Assembly: GCA_029204225.1 (NCBI GenBank)
Contig: CM055111.1
Coordinates: 45,707,255-45,771,254 of the forward strand
Reading direction: 5' to 3'
From: Diphasiastrum complanatum
Taxonomy: Eukaryota; Streptophyta; Lycopodiopsida; Lycopodiales; Lycopodiaceae
Length of the DNA stretch: 64,000 nucleotides
In this document: positions 8,922-19,329 of the stretch, one piece after another
Position numbering within the stretch: position 1 is the first letter of the stretch
Layout: each line of letters starts with the position of its first letter
The notes under the pieces: model-generated
Seen by the model: the letters and a program-made list of their open reading frames with translations, nothing else
What the model was told of the DNA's origin: nothing
Database searches by the model: none
Position numbers and translations under genes: made by a program

Positions 8922-11247
8922 GATCTTCAAGACAACAACATGAGCACCATAGCAACCAACATTTAAACCTGCTGCCCGATCAAGAAGTTTCTTGTAAACT
9001 TCTACATCACCGTCCAATACGCCAGTACCATAGTGCAAAAAGACACTAATATGAAATGAGTCCTTGTCGAAAGAAAGTAAAACCGATATTCCGTCATCTG
9101 CTACAATGTCCAACCAAGAGCAACCTCCACAGGGAATTGACAGTTTTTCTCCACTTCCACAACCTCAAATCTATTTGTCTTTCCACATGCTGATAAGATT
9201 TACAATGTGCCAATACACAATATTTCTCAGATTCAGAAATCCAGATAGAGATTTGGTTTTGAATCTCTTTTTCAAAGAGGTCTTCAGGACATGGTACCTC
9301 ACCCATACCTGCATCTCACACTATATCTTACAGCATTTGTTATCCATGATGATAGATTTTAGTGTCACCAACCCTGTCTTGTTTTGACAAGGGCATGTCA
9401 GAGTAAGTCACATTACTCTACAAAACAACTGAAATATTGCAACTATCAAGGTACATTATCAATGTTGATGAATGCAAGTTTTTTTTGACAAGTGCTATAC
9501 AGTTCTCACTATCTATAAAGTTTGTTTATTTCCTTGGTTCTCTTCACCTATTTTGTGTGACTGATTTCTACATGAGGAATAGCTACTGCACGAGAGTCTT
9601 CTGTAGAGCATCTCCAGAACACATTTTCATTCATCTATCCATCTTCAGATTACCATGTACAACAGTTTCAAATTTTTGAAAACTATGAGAAATCCATGAC
9701 AAGTTAGAGTTGATTCTTGTACCTCATTGCCATATTATTCTTTGAGTCAATACAGCAAGATCGAAACAAATTTAGTTAAAATTTGTTCAATCTTTAGTCC
9801 AGTCACATGTTTAATGAGTTTCAACTATGTGTTCCACACGCCGATCCAATCCTGAGCATGAACAATCACCAGCAACAACATCCCCACCAATTGATTTTGG
9901 AGGGGGGGGGGGGGGGGGGGGGGGGGAGAGAGTGGATTTGCTTGGATCCATTGGAGCAGTTACGCTGCCAGCAACAACACCAACAAGATTGACAACCAAG
10001 GTCACAAACCCAAAGTCGACAATGGCAAGGCTAAGAAGATAGATGGGGGATCCAAAGCGACTCGATCAAAAGAAGTACCCCAGTCATGATGAAGATCCTT
10101 CAGAAAGGGAAAGCCAAGCATTGGAAAATCAGTCTCCTTCTTCAACCAACCTCTTGCCATACTTCTGCGCCCATTCTCATGTATATCATCCACACCATCT
10201 ACCGTTGTCACCACCACCCTCCCTTCCATCTGTTTGTTTATCATCAATTTACTGTTCTTCTGAGAAATTCCCAGTTTTTGATAGTCTTACCAAAGCAGCT
10301 GATAGACCATTGCAAGTGTCTTGTGGAGACCAACTACCACCTATATTGGTTGTTCAGCCGAAAAAGTCCTACAAAAGCAGACGAAGCAGCTAGAAGAAAT
10401 AAAAAGAAAAATCTAGGAAGCTGAGGAGGAAAGGACAAAACTTAAACAACAGATGAATCAGATCGATCTTGATTAAAAGAAACTCTCTAGAGTAATGATA
10501 GTTGAATCCCCTCTTATGAAGCCCAAAGAGATTTAAAAGTAATGGATCAAAAGAAAGAGCTGTAGAAAATGAAAGATGAAGACATCCGTGAACCTGCAAA
10601 TAAAGCAAGCTCCTCACCCAGCAAGTGGTGGTCGAAGCTCGACATTGTAAGGGTCCAAGGCTGCAATTGTAGAACTATCAGTTCCTTCACCTTCTCACCG
10701 TTACCAAACCGTCCATTCAAAACTATTTCTACCACCAAATTTTTGATGATGAGTTCATTCCCTTGAGACTGATAACCAAGATTTGTGCTACCTATAAAAA
10801 AAGAGCATCGACAAGACTGGAGCTTCAACTGAGAGAAGAACCACGGAAACACCCAGAGGCGAATGGAAGATACAGATCTCCCAGAAGAAACCAAAGATGG
10901 AATCTGCCAAGAAACCAAAGATGAAATCATCAATGATAGATACAAGTGACTAAACAAAGAGGCACATGGAAAGCACTTGAGCATGCAAGTTGTGAAGCTA
11001 TTGAGAACTCTCCAAATTTTAAGAATGTCAACTCATTACAGCAATAAGACATTCTAAATCCAATTGCGGCAATTTGTGAAAAATCGTTTTTGTGATAAAG
11101 ACTGGCGACAATAAGCACTTGGTTTTATGTAAGCGAACGAGGATCTACTCTTTTCCAAGTGACGATCGAAGATGCCAATGAAAAGCGAAGCGACATCGTC
11201 CAATATGAGATGCAGTGGGTCCTGCAACACATTAGGGGTGAGATGAT
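8922..11247 (+). other. C1 post-gag region without pol
   Basis: About 2.3 kb between gag and the 3' LTR. No DSGA/DGGS protease, YxDD reverse transcriptase, RNase H or DDE integrase motif was found on either strand. Positions 8922-10390 align with 36425-37870 of C2, so the region belongs to the family. Plus-strand patches conserved in both copies include 9830-10015 and 10043-10380, the latter open for 116 codons here and 123 in C2. A Glu/Lys/Gln-rich, coiled-coil-like frame with stops lies at 10365-10475. Minus-strand patches at 8913-9306 are also conserved. A run of about 25 G at 9902-9926 is likely slippage. The last bases before the LTR, AGGGGTGAGATGA, look like a polypurine tract. Confidence 0.6.
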
Positions 11248-12338
11248 GTTGGCTGACTCTGACGGATCCCCAAGATACTCGGACAGAGCAACTCAAGAGC
11301 ACCTCTCACCTTACACCGAGGAGGTCTCTGAGAAGACAAGACTAATGAGGACTGAGAGCCGAGTATGAGAGCCGAGGAATACTAGCTAGGAAAAGACATG
11401 CAAGAACTGTGTAAGCCTCATGGTGAATCCTAGAAGATGGAATGACCATGTATGAACTAGTATTTCTAAGCAAATGTAATAAATGCAAGTAGACCCCTCT
11501 TAAAGAAAGTAGAGTGAGCCACCTTTTGATGGTGACCTCTAGTGGAGAGCAATATTCCACTTGTAATTTGTGAAATGTGAAAATTCCACTAGGATGCCAC
11601 CTAAGGAGCTCTCTTGCTTATTTAAGAGACTCCCTATTTGTGAAGAGGAGATTTTTGCATTGTATCTACTCCATGCTTAATAAGAAGATTTTCCATGAGT
11701 TTGATGCTACACTAAGCTCCTTGATCATGATGGTTTTCTTGAGTGATGCCCCTATGATCATGCCCTTCCATTCATATTGTGTGTGGTTGTGGATTTAGAG
11801 TGGATTAGTATTCTTGCTTTCCTAGTTGTGGATTAGATTTCTTGTTTTCTTGTGGATTAATGTAGGAGCCAGCATTCAAGTAAACTAAATAGGCTGGATC
11901 TGTGGTGTGATTCTTGCATATCTCTGTACAATCCAGTTTTTGATGTTCTTGGGATGTCCAAAAATCAAAAGGTTGGTTGGTTTCTTGATTCTTGGACTTC
12001 TAACATGTTGTAGGTTTGTTTCTTGTTTCTTGTCTATGCTTTTCAATCATATTTAGAGTAGTTCTGGTTTTTCAAGTAGATTAGTTTCCTTAAATTCGGT
12101 TACAGCCTTAGGATCTTGAAAATTGAGCAACTGTGTTGCGTTGCAAATCTAAATTTGTTCACCATGGCTTGCATCGTAACGGAGTTAATTGTTCCATTGG
12201 AAAGTGCTTATTCGTAAACAACAAAGTGTCGAGACCCAGAAGTCATCCTCGGACAGGCTGGATGATTATACTACAACGTTTGTGCACGTAGACATGCAAA
12301 TTTGAATCTGTGTGCAGGTTCAGATCCTTCAGTAAACA
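11248..12338 (+). repeat. 3' LTR of C1
   Basis: 1091 bp, TGTTGGCTGA to AGTAAACA, followed by the target duplication TATAG at 12339-12343. It preserves the LTR end that is missing at 6690. The open frame at 11342-11560 duplicates the one in the 5' LTR and is not a gene. Confidence 0.85.
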
Positions 12339-13873
12339 TATAGTTGATGAGAAATGCACATTCGAGTGGATTAACTCCAAATGATGCTTGCTTTTGATAG
12401 AAGATCTTGTAAATGGCTTTTTGTGAGATTTAGCAATAGCACAAGCCTCACAAGGCTTGATATTCTTGGAGAATGACTTTGGCAAGCCAATAGCTTTGGC
12501 CTCTTTGATCATAGAGTGCATGGATTTGTAGTTGGGATGTCCCAACCTCCTATGCCATAATTCCTCCATAGAGAGCTTGCTCACAATTGATAGTACAACT
12601 ATCAACATTGAATTTTACATCAAGGCCATTATCAAACAATTGGCCAACACTAGCGAGATTCTTAGTTAGCTTAGGCACATAAAGCACTTTATAAAGAGAA
12701 AGAACTTTATAAAGAGGATGCAAGCTTAAAGGGAATGTTCCCTATGCCTTCAATAGGACTTCAAAATCATTTGTAGTGTATATTGATTTCTTGACTCCAT
12801 CATTAGGTGCAATAGAAGAGAAAGAATCCTTGGAGCTACACATATCTGAAGAGGCTCCACTATCAATATACCATAAGCCGTCCTTCTTGAAAGGAGTGGA
12901 TGAGAATCTAGAGACCATAAGAGATCTCTCTCCATCACTTGCAATAGTGTCTTCCTTATCATTGGTGATGTTGGCTTGCTTGAGTTGATTCTTCTTCTTG
13001 ACGCAATTGGTGGCATAATGGCCTTTCTTGCCACAATAAAAGCACTTGATCTTCTTCTTCTTGAGCTTGGATGATGAAGCATTAGAGGAATCATCTTCCT
13101 CCTCATCTTTGTCTTTCGTTTTGGCTTTGTCCTTGCTTGAGGATTGTTGAAATTGGTTCTTGCTCCTCCCTTTGTGCTTGTCCTTGGCAAAGAGAGCTTT
13201 GCCATCATTATGAGTCAGAGAAAGCTTGTCCATCCTCAAGAGCTTATACTCTTGTCTTGATTCTTCAGAAATTAGCACACTTTGGAGAGCCTCCAAACTT
13301 GGTAGCTCCTCTAATGGCATAGGATTGGACAAGGTTATCAAATTCATTTCTCAAGTCACTGAGAATGCCTTGGACTAGCTCATTTTGATTGATGGAATCA
13401 CCAATGCAAGCAAGCTCTCTATGAATATCTTTTACTCTCAAAACATAACTAGATGCACTCTCATAACTCTTTTGGCTACTTTGAAAGATTTGATTTCTAA
13501 GAGTGAGGAGCCTAGAGGTGTTCTTAGCCTCATAGATATACTTGAGACAGTCCCAAGCTTCTTTGGTTGTTGTACAAGTACCTAACTCCCTCAATATCTC
13601 ATTAGAGACATTCATCTTAATGTAGTGGAGAGCCATCCTAGCTCTCTTTTTGTATTTTTGAACCGCTTGAAGAACTTTTGGTTCTTCTTCGAGGCCAAGA
13701 ACTATGTCCATCACGTCTTGAAAGATCAAGATGGACTCCATCCTCATTTTCCAAATTGAATAGTTTGAAGTGGACAGTCTTTCACTTGGTTCCAACAAAG
13801 ATGAACTCATTGAAGCCATTTGAAGTGAAGAAAACTCAAATGATGAACAATAAATGTTGTTACAGACTCTCAA
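12339..13873 (-). pseudogene. Copia-A gag, protease and pre-integrase, right of C1
   Basis: In minus-strand order: gag from 13873, with the core from the MASMSSS start at about 13817; a shift of frame near 13300; a Lys/Ser-rich linker; zinc knuckle CFYCGKKGHYATNC at about 13029-12988, with the following Lys-rich tail; protease active site DSGASSDMC at about 12860, where copy B has DSGASSHMC; and the pre-integrase domain LWHRRLGHPNYKS at about 12550. About 95 bp are missing near 12585 relative to Copia-B. The reading frame then runs into the C1 LTR at 12338, so the last residues of the open frame ending at 12243 are not Copia. The remainder continues at 5637. Confidence 0.85.
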
Positions 13874-14562
13874 TAGGATCCAATAATGAAGTACTATCTC
13901 CTCCTATGGAAGATCTTGCAACAAACTGTGAGATGATTCTCACTAGCTATCTCAATATCTCCAAAACTAGATCTACTTCACATCAAATGATGGAGTAAGG
14001 GCAAAGTTAGGATTAAACACTCTTAGCACGTGTGAAATACACTAAGAAACCAAATTTGACTCAAATACAATGATATTGCATGAAACAAAATGGCTAAGAT
14101 CTCAAAACAGTGCCTAGATCACATATAGATGAGATTGGTAAGCATTCAACTGTGATTTTGGATCAAACAAGCAATCTCTTGACCAAACCAAATGTGTCCA
14201 CTAGGTCTAGGTGCCCCACCTAACCCTATTCAAAAGCTTATAACTTTTGATTGGCACAACCAAATGGAATGAAACTGATTGCATCAGAAACTAGACAAAA
14301 ATAGCTTCAAAACAAGCTATCTAGCAAGATTTTTGGATCAAATATGAAAGGGAACTCCCAAACTGAAATTGGATCTTCCTCACGCGTGTCTGAGCACCCG
14401 ATTCCGTACAGTACCAAGTCAGACCCAATCAATGGCCTATTGATCTCTTTTGATCCAAAATTGGACAAGATAGCTAGGAAAATGGATCTTGACAATTTCT
14501 AGCTCAAGATTAATGAATAGTTTTCACTTAAATGGATCAAAATGCATGGTAACCTTAGGTAG
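13874..14562 (-). other. Copia-A 5' untranslated leader
   Basis: Leader between the primer-binding site and gag. It aligns with 55375-55898 of Copia-B. No coding content was seen; the open frames at 13678-13998 and 14307-14495 are spurious. Confidence 0.6.
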
Positions 14563-14574
14563 GCTCAGATACCA
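14563..14574 (-). promoter_or_regulatory. Copia-A primer-binding site (initiator Met)
   Basis: The minus strand reads TGGTATCTGAGC, one base from the canonical TGGTATCAGAGC, directly after the LTR end AATCAACA. Confidence 0.85.
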
Positions 14575-15298
14575 TGTTGATTTCACACGTGTGGACTATC
14601 CACCACATGTACTTGTGATCTCCTAAGGTGTCTAGATGCACCAAGATCAAGACTAGATTGAGATTCAAGACCTATCTTTGATTCTATGCCAAAAACACAC
14701 TACTACATGCATTCAATCACTTCCAACTCTCACTCACACGAGTGGGAAGTGTCCCAAAAATAATCTAAGTAAAAAAAATCTGCTCTCCTTGGGTAGAGAG
14801 AGAAAATCATCATGAGCAAGAGAGAAAGCTAGAAAATCAATTACTCACAAAATCCACTCAATCTCAAAATTAATTAGATCCAAATGAGGAGTACAATGAT
14901 ACTAGTAGATCCACGAGCTACCACTATGCTTAACTATGATTGGACCACATTTTGCCACCTCTTAATCCTATTGGACCATTGATCCATTCACGTCTAGATT
15001 CTATTGGACCATTTTCAAGCAAACCTCAAATTCTATTGGACCCTTCAAGGTTTTACCTCTAAATCCTATTGGACCTCTTAAATTTCATCAAACAAAAGTA
15101 TTACACTTGTCTAAACTCTAATTGGCACGAGTTTAGCATATTACTCTATTTTGGCTAAATAGTGGCATTACAACTGGAAATGGATAATTTGCCATCTATG
15201 CCAAATTTGGTCCTATCAACATCCTACACCTAGATGCTTGATATAAAAAACATAAGACCCCTATATCTAACATAGATAATCTTTTTCAATTCTTCACA
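14575..15298 (-). repeat. Copia LTR shared by two tandem elements
   Basis: In element orientation it runs from TGTGAAGAATTG (at 15298) to GTGAAATCAACA (at 14575), about 724 bp. On one side it meets the Copia-A primer-binding site, making it that element's 5' LTR. On the other side it meets a polypurine tract (AGGAGGAG, 15299-15306) and a Copia RNase H, making it a 3' LTR. The outer boundary could instead be 15221, where TGTTGATAGG would start the repeat. The purine run next to 15298 matches the layout of Copia-1 and favours 15298. Confidence 0.65.
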
Positions 15299-16074
15299 CT
15301 CCTCCTAAAAAATTATCTATGAAGATTTGAACATTGATCTTGATATAACTCCAAGTTTAGATCTATGCTTGATGAAAGCACTTTTGCTCAAAGGCTTGGT
15401 GAGTAGATCGACAATACAAGAGGACGAGTTGACATGCTCCAAATAGATTTCTCCTCCAGTAAGCTCACAAAATGGTGTGCCACTTCTATATGCTTGTTTC
15501 TTGCATGAAATATGGGATTATTGGCAAGAGCTTGGGCCAGAATATTATCACACTTGATCATTGGTAGATCATATTCCTTGATGCACTTTAGCTCCAATAA
15601 TAATCTCTTGATCCAAAGCACCTCTTTGGTGGTTGTATTGAGTGCTTTGTACTCGGCCTCACATGAAGAGAGAGATATAGTATCTTGATTTTTGGAAAGC
15701 CAAGATATTAGATTGCCTCCAAGAAATATAGTGTATGCGCTAATAGACTTTCGATCTATCTTGTCACTTGCAAAGTCCGAATCTGAGTAGCCAACAATGG
15801 ATAGATCTTCACTTTTATAAAGTAGACCATAATCACAAAATGAAGATACATATCTTAGAATTCTCTTGGCCATCTTCCAATGATGAATCTTAGGATCTTG
15901 CATAAATTGGCTCAATTTGTGCACACTAAAACTTAAATCGGGCCTAGTAATGGTAAGCCAAATCAAGGAGCCTACAAGACTCCTAAAAAGTGTGATGTCC
16001 TCGAAGGATCTTTCATCGCCTTTATTAGGATCTTTTACAATTTGCTCCATTGGAGTATCTATCCTCTTAGAATT
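15299..16074 (-). pseudogene. Copia RT C-terminus and RNase H (upstream tandem partner)
   Basis: A fragment of the last part of a Copia polyprotein on the minus strand, nearly identical to 51490-52085 in Copia-B and extending further toward the C-terminus. It contains the ITRPDLSFSVHKLSQFM region, the RNase H segment with SDSDFASDKIDRKS and SSCEAEYKAL, and the HARNKHIEVAHHFV segment. Frames shift near 15470. Homology to Copia-B stops at about 16074, where the unrelated flank of Copia-D begins. Catalytic RT motifs are outside the fragment. Confidence 0.85.
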
Positions 16075-16510
16075 TTCTCCATTGGAGATATAAACTATCC
16101 TTTTTGGATCATAAAAAACAAGAATCTGAATAGATAAAAATTATGGTAAGAGACAACGAGAGACATAGCGAGTAGAGCAGAAAAGAAAAATACTAGAAAC
16201 TAAAGAGCTGTGCATGAAAGTCTGCCAACGAGTAGAACACAACAAAAGAGTAGAGCGTCAGGCCACCAACGAACGAGACACTGACAATCTCGTTCTAAAA
16301 ATCAAACTCATAATACAGTTGCTCTATTTTCGTGCATGTCCTTGTCTTGTGTCGTTTATCTTGATTGCTAGAATAGAATGTGTTCTGTGATGTGCAGTCA
16401 CGTGTCTAGATTCTTGTGAAGCTTTTGTGCAAAAAGAAAATTCAAAAACACAAAATCGTTTGCGAATACAAAAACAAAAATGAAAAAGGAACAGTTTTGT
16501 TTTCGCGACA
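16075..16510 (+). repeat. Probable 5' LTR remnant of Copia-D
   Basis: The stretch ends TTTTCGCGACA immediately before an intact primer-binding site, as an LTR end should. No TG start was identified and no second copy is present, so the left edge is unknown and it may be truncated. Confidence 0.5.
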
Positions 16511-16522
16511 TGGTATCAGAGC
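16511..16522 (+). promoter_or_regulatory. Copia-D primer-binding site (initiator Met)
   Basis: Exact TGGTATCAGAGC on the plus strand, about 47 nt upstream of the gag start. Confidence 0.85.
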
Positions 16523-16569
16523 ACACAACTTATCACTACTGATATCAATAATTTTCTAGACAACACAAA

Positions 16570-18450
16570 ATGGCTACAACAATCCAGACAAGAGTAGCAA
16601 TTAGTCTTGATGGCACAAATTACAGAATCTGGAAATTTAAAATCAAAACGCTTTTAAAGGGTGAAGACATCTAGTTGGTGACCGAACTCTCAGAGGTGCA
16701 TGAATTAGAAAAGATGAGCGTGCAATGGCGATCATCATTTCGTCCATAAATGAAGATCTACTCATCCATATTGAAGACTGCGAAAGCAGCCATGCAGCAT
16801 GGGAAAGATTAAAACAAAAGTATGAAGTGAGGACTGCAGCTTCAGTCATGCACCTTCACAATCAGCTGTAATCCATATGATGGGATGGCAACCAGTTGGA
16901 GTAGCACATTGAGAAGATCAGAACAATCTTCGCTCAGCTCGCTGCATCAGGACAGGAGCACTAGGTCCCAGCACCACAGCAGCTGATGTACTTCATGAAA
17001 TCTCTACCGACGTCGTATCAGCCACTGAGAATGCTCATACTGAGTCTACCAGATATGACATTTGACAAAGCAGTCAGTCTTGTCGCTGATAAGAGACTGA
17101 TGAGAGACGAAGGAGAGAGAAGCAGTGATCAAGAGAAGGCTCTCTTCATGAAAGGAAAGAAGAAAAACAAGAACAAGCCAAGATTCGAGAAGAAGAAGTC
17201 CTCGAATCAACAATCTTCTTCCTGCAATCACTACTACAAACCAGGCCATATGGCCAACAAATGTTGGTTCAATCTAGTGATATCTTGCATGCACTACAAA
17301 AAGAAGGGGCATTCTGCATACGATCGCAAATTCAACCCAAAAAGAAAGAACAAAGCTAAATAATCCAATGTTGCAGAGTCATCCAAGGATGTTGATAGAG
17401 GTGACGAAGCTTTCAAGATACTCGATGAAGCTTCAACGAACTACACTAAACACAACTATGATGTAGTCATTGATTCAGGAGCAACATCACACATCACTTG
17501 CAACAAGAAGGTCTTGATCGACTTCAGAGAGCTCGAAAATAATAGATCAGTGATTCTAGGTGATGGGAGCAGGCACGATGTCAAAGGCATCAGCACTCTA
17601 TAGTCAAATCAAGTGGCCAATGCAACTACAGAATTGCACAGGGTGGATCATGATACTTTCATGACCAGCCATCAAGGAGAATCCAATGACAGTTCTTGGT
17701 TTTTGCATTCTGGTGCCACTCAACATATGACCAGTCTCATTGGCTGTTTCGAGTCCTATACACCCTACAGTACCAACAAATACGTTCACCTTGGTGATAA
17801 TAGCACACAAGCTATTAAAGGTGAAGGTACTGTAAGATTAAACTCTACAAATGATTAGTCTAAGCTACTTTCTAAAGTCTTGTATGTACCCAATCTGTAA
17901 ACAAATCTGCTCTTTGTAAACAAAATCACAGATCTAGGACATAAAGTAGAATTCGAATGTGATCAATACAAAGTAGTTGATAGGACAGGCAAGATCCTAG
18001 CACTCGGAAAGAGACATGGATACTTGTATAGATTGAGTCATTGCTTTTCTGTCTCTAGTCGGGCACTCAATACTTATATTCAATAAAAGTTTACTTTGGC
18101 ATTATAGAATTGGTCACTTGAATCATGCTTCTATACAGCAAATGTCTAAACATTCTATTGTTCTTGATCTATCCTAATAATAAAGTCGAATTACCTATCT
18201 ATCAATACTGTTTAATTAATAAACAGACTAGGAAACCATTTAGATCAAGCCATCAGCATACTGCTAGAGAATTTTAGATGTTGTACATATAGACATTTGT
18301 GGCCCGATGCAGAATCCTTCTCTGAAGGATGCAAAGTATTTCATAACTTTTATTGATGAATTATCCAGAAGAAATATGGTGTATTTTATCAAGAAAAAAT
18401 CAGAAGCTTTTAATTGCTTCATAATCTTCAAGGAGAGTGCAGATTGACTT
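16570..18450 (+). pseudogene. Copia-D gag, protease and integrase start, heavily decayed
   Basis: Gag opens with ATG at 16570 and has stops and frame changes. The frame at 16986-17363 carries the C-terminal half, with a damaged zinc knuckle at about 17222-17263 (CNHYYKPGHMANKC, second Cys replaced by Tyr) and a basic tail. Two aspartic-protease-like segments follow in the same frame: VIDSGATSHIT at about 17467-17500 and FLHSGATQHMT at about 17702-17735, the second with Asp replaced by His. An in-frame TAG at 17601 separates them. Pre-integrase remnants lie at about 18095-18170 and the integrase core start (HIDICGPM, then a TFIDELSRR segment) at 18288-18450. Nothing recognisable as RT follows. 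Confidence 0.75.
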
Positions 18451-18958
18451 GTATATTTTATTATGCTTAATCTGATTACAGCTCTATTTGGTTCTACATT
18501 CAGATTCGTGTCAATACTGTAATGCTTTTCCATGTTCTGTCTGACTATCTAGTTGATTTGTCTGGTTGTCTGCTCATCGCTTCTGCTACCACCACACATT
18601 AGAAGCTCTAAAATTATTAGGTTCTTGTGTTCGCCTACTAATTCGAGGGATGATTTTTTCCGAGAGAAATCTTAGTTAACCATGACTATGACCATGATTG
18701 TAACCAGAGTGGTTTTGTATTTGAACTATTGCGGGCAGACACTTCTTGTATTATAATTTTTAATTTTGATGAATTCGCCCATCCTACGTGGCATTTTTTA
18801 TAGGGCCCTTTTGTCCTCAAAAACTCTTGTAATGCAATAGTAAATTTGTGCCTCCATGAGCTAAAATTAAAATAGAAAGGACCAAGGAACAGTTCCAATG
18901 GAATTCAAAATAATTCACAAAAGAGTTTTAGAGTTTGTGATGCCAAATCCTCAGCCAA
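18451..18958. other. No gene seen
   Basis: Sequence after the truncated Copia-D integrase. No coding or repeat signature was recognised; the minus-strand frame at 18686-18898 has no identifiable content. Confidence 0.35.
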
Positions 18959-19282
18959 CTAACTATGTTGATGAGTGGATCGACGTAATTTTTCTGCTTG
19001 ACTTTGAATCTCTAGAATAGCTTCTCCTATGCTTGTAGCTTTTGCAAGAATCACTTGCTCCCAATGCTGGGTCTTTTTCTGTTTTGTTTGGCTCCAGATT
19101 TGCAATGCTTGATTTTGTCTTTATAGAAGTGGTACTATGGCCTGATAGGATCTGTTTATATTGGCCTGTCTAGCATCCACATCTAACTGCATCTTGGCCA
19201 TTTTGGCCTTCCTAAGAAGACTTATGTGGCCTTTGTGAATGCTTTGGATATGCTTGGGAATGCTGAAAATGTTCAGCAGCAT
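18959..19282 (-). pseudogene. Small coiled-coil ORF with one internal stop
   Basis: Read on the minus strand from ATG at 19280-19282, the frame spans 108 codons to TAG at 18959-18961, with a single TAA at codon 54. The product would be rich in Gln, Lys, Ile, Ala and Leu, with heptad-like spacing on both sides of the stop (for example RQNQALQIWSQTKQ just after it), which suggests a coiled coil. A TATA box lies about 40 bp upstream. The family is not recognised. It could be an LTR-element ORF, an endogenous pararetrovirus-like fragment or chance. The low stop density and the upstream box are the only support. Confidence 0.35.
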
Positions 19283-19319
19283 TTCCTTAGCAAATGTGAG
19301 TTTTAGTTCATTCCCACCT

Positions 19320-19329
19320 CCTTATATAG
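19320..19329 (-). promoter_or_regulatory. TATA box
   Basis: The minus strand reads CTATATAAGG, preceded by a G-rich run (C-rich on the plus strand, 19330-19378). It faces the coiled-coil ORF. With a start site about 30 bp downstream, the 5' leader would be only about 10 nt, which is short. Confidence 0.4.

Larger units (their letters stand above)
5638..12338 (+). mobile_element. C1: complete gag-only (TR-GAG-like) LTR element inserted in Copia-A
   Basis: Both LTRs start TGTTGGCTGA (5638 and 11248). The 3' LTR ends AGTAAACA at 12338, and the 5-bp duplication TATAG flanks the element at 5633-5637 and 12339-12343. Copia-A continues across this site once the element is removed, as Copia-B at 53750 shows. 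Inside are a minisatellite leader, a Gypsy gag with two Cys-rich zinc motifs, and about 2.3 kb with no reverse transcriptase, RNase H or integrase motifs on either strand. Elements with gag but no pol are known in plants as TR-GAG and need enzymes supplied in trans. The end of the 5' LTR, the PBS and the start of the leader appear deleted near 6690. Confidence 0.85.

Noticed and set aside
8913-9306. Captured host gene exon on the minus strand of C1
   Set aside because: The translation is conserved in C2 but frames break in different places and the plus strand is equally plausible; no family recognised, so no gene call was made.
9902-9926. Poly-G tract as a regulatory element
   Set aside because: C2 has only seven G at the equivalent site; simple slippage or sequencing uncertainty explains it.
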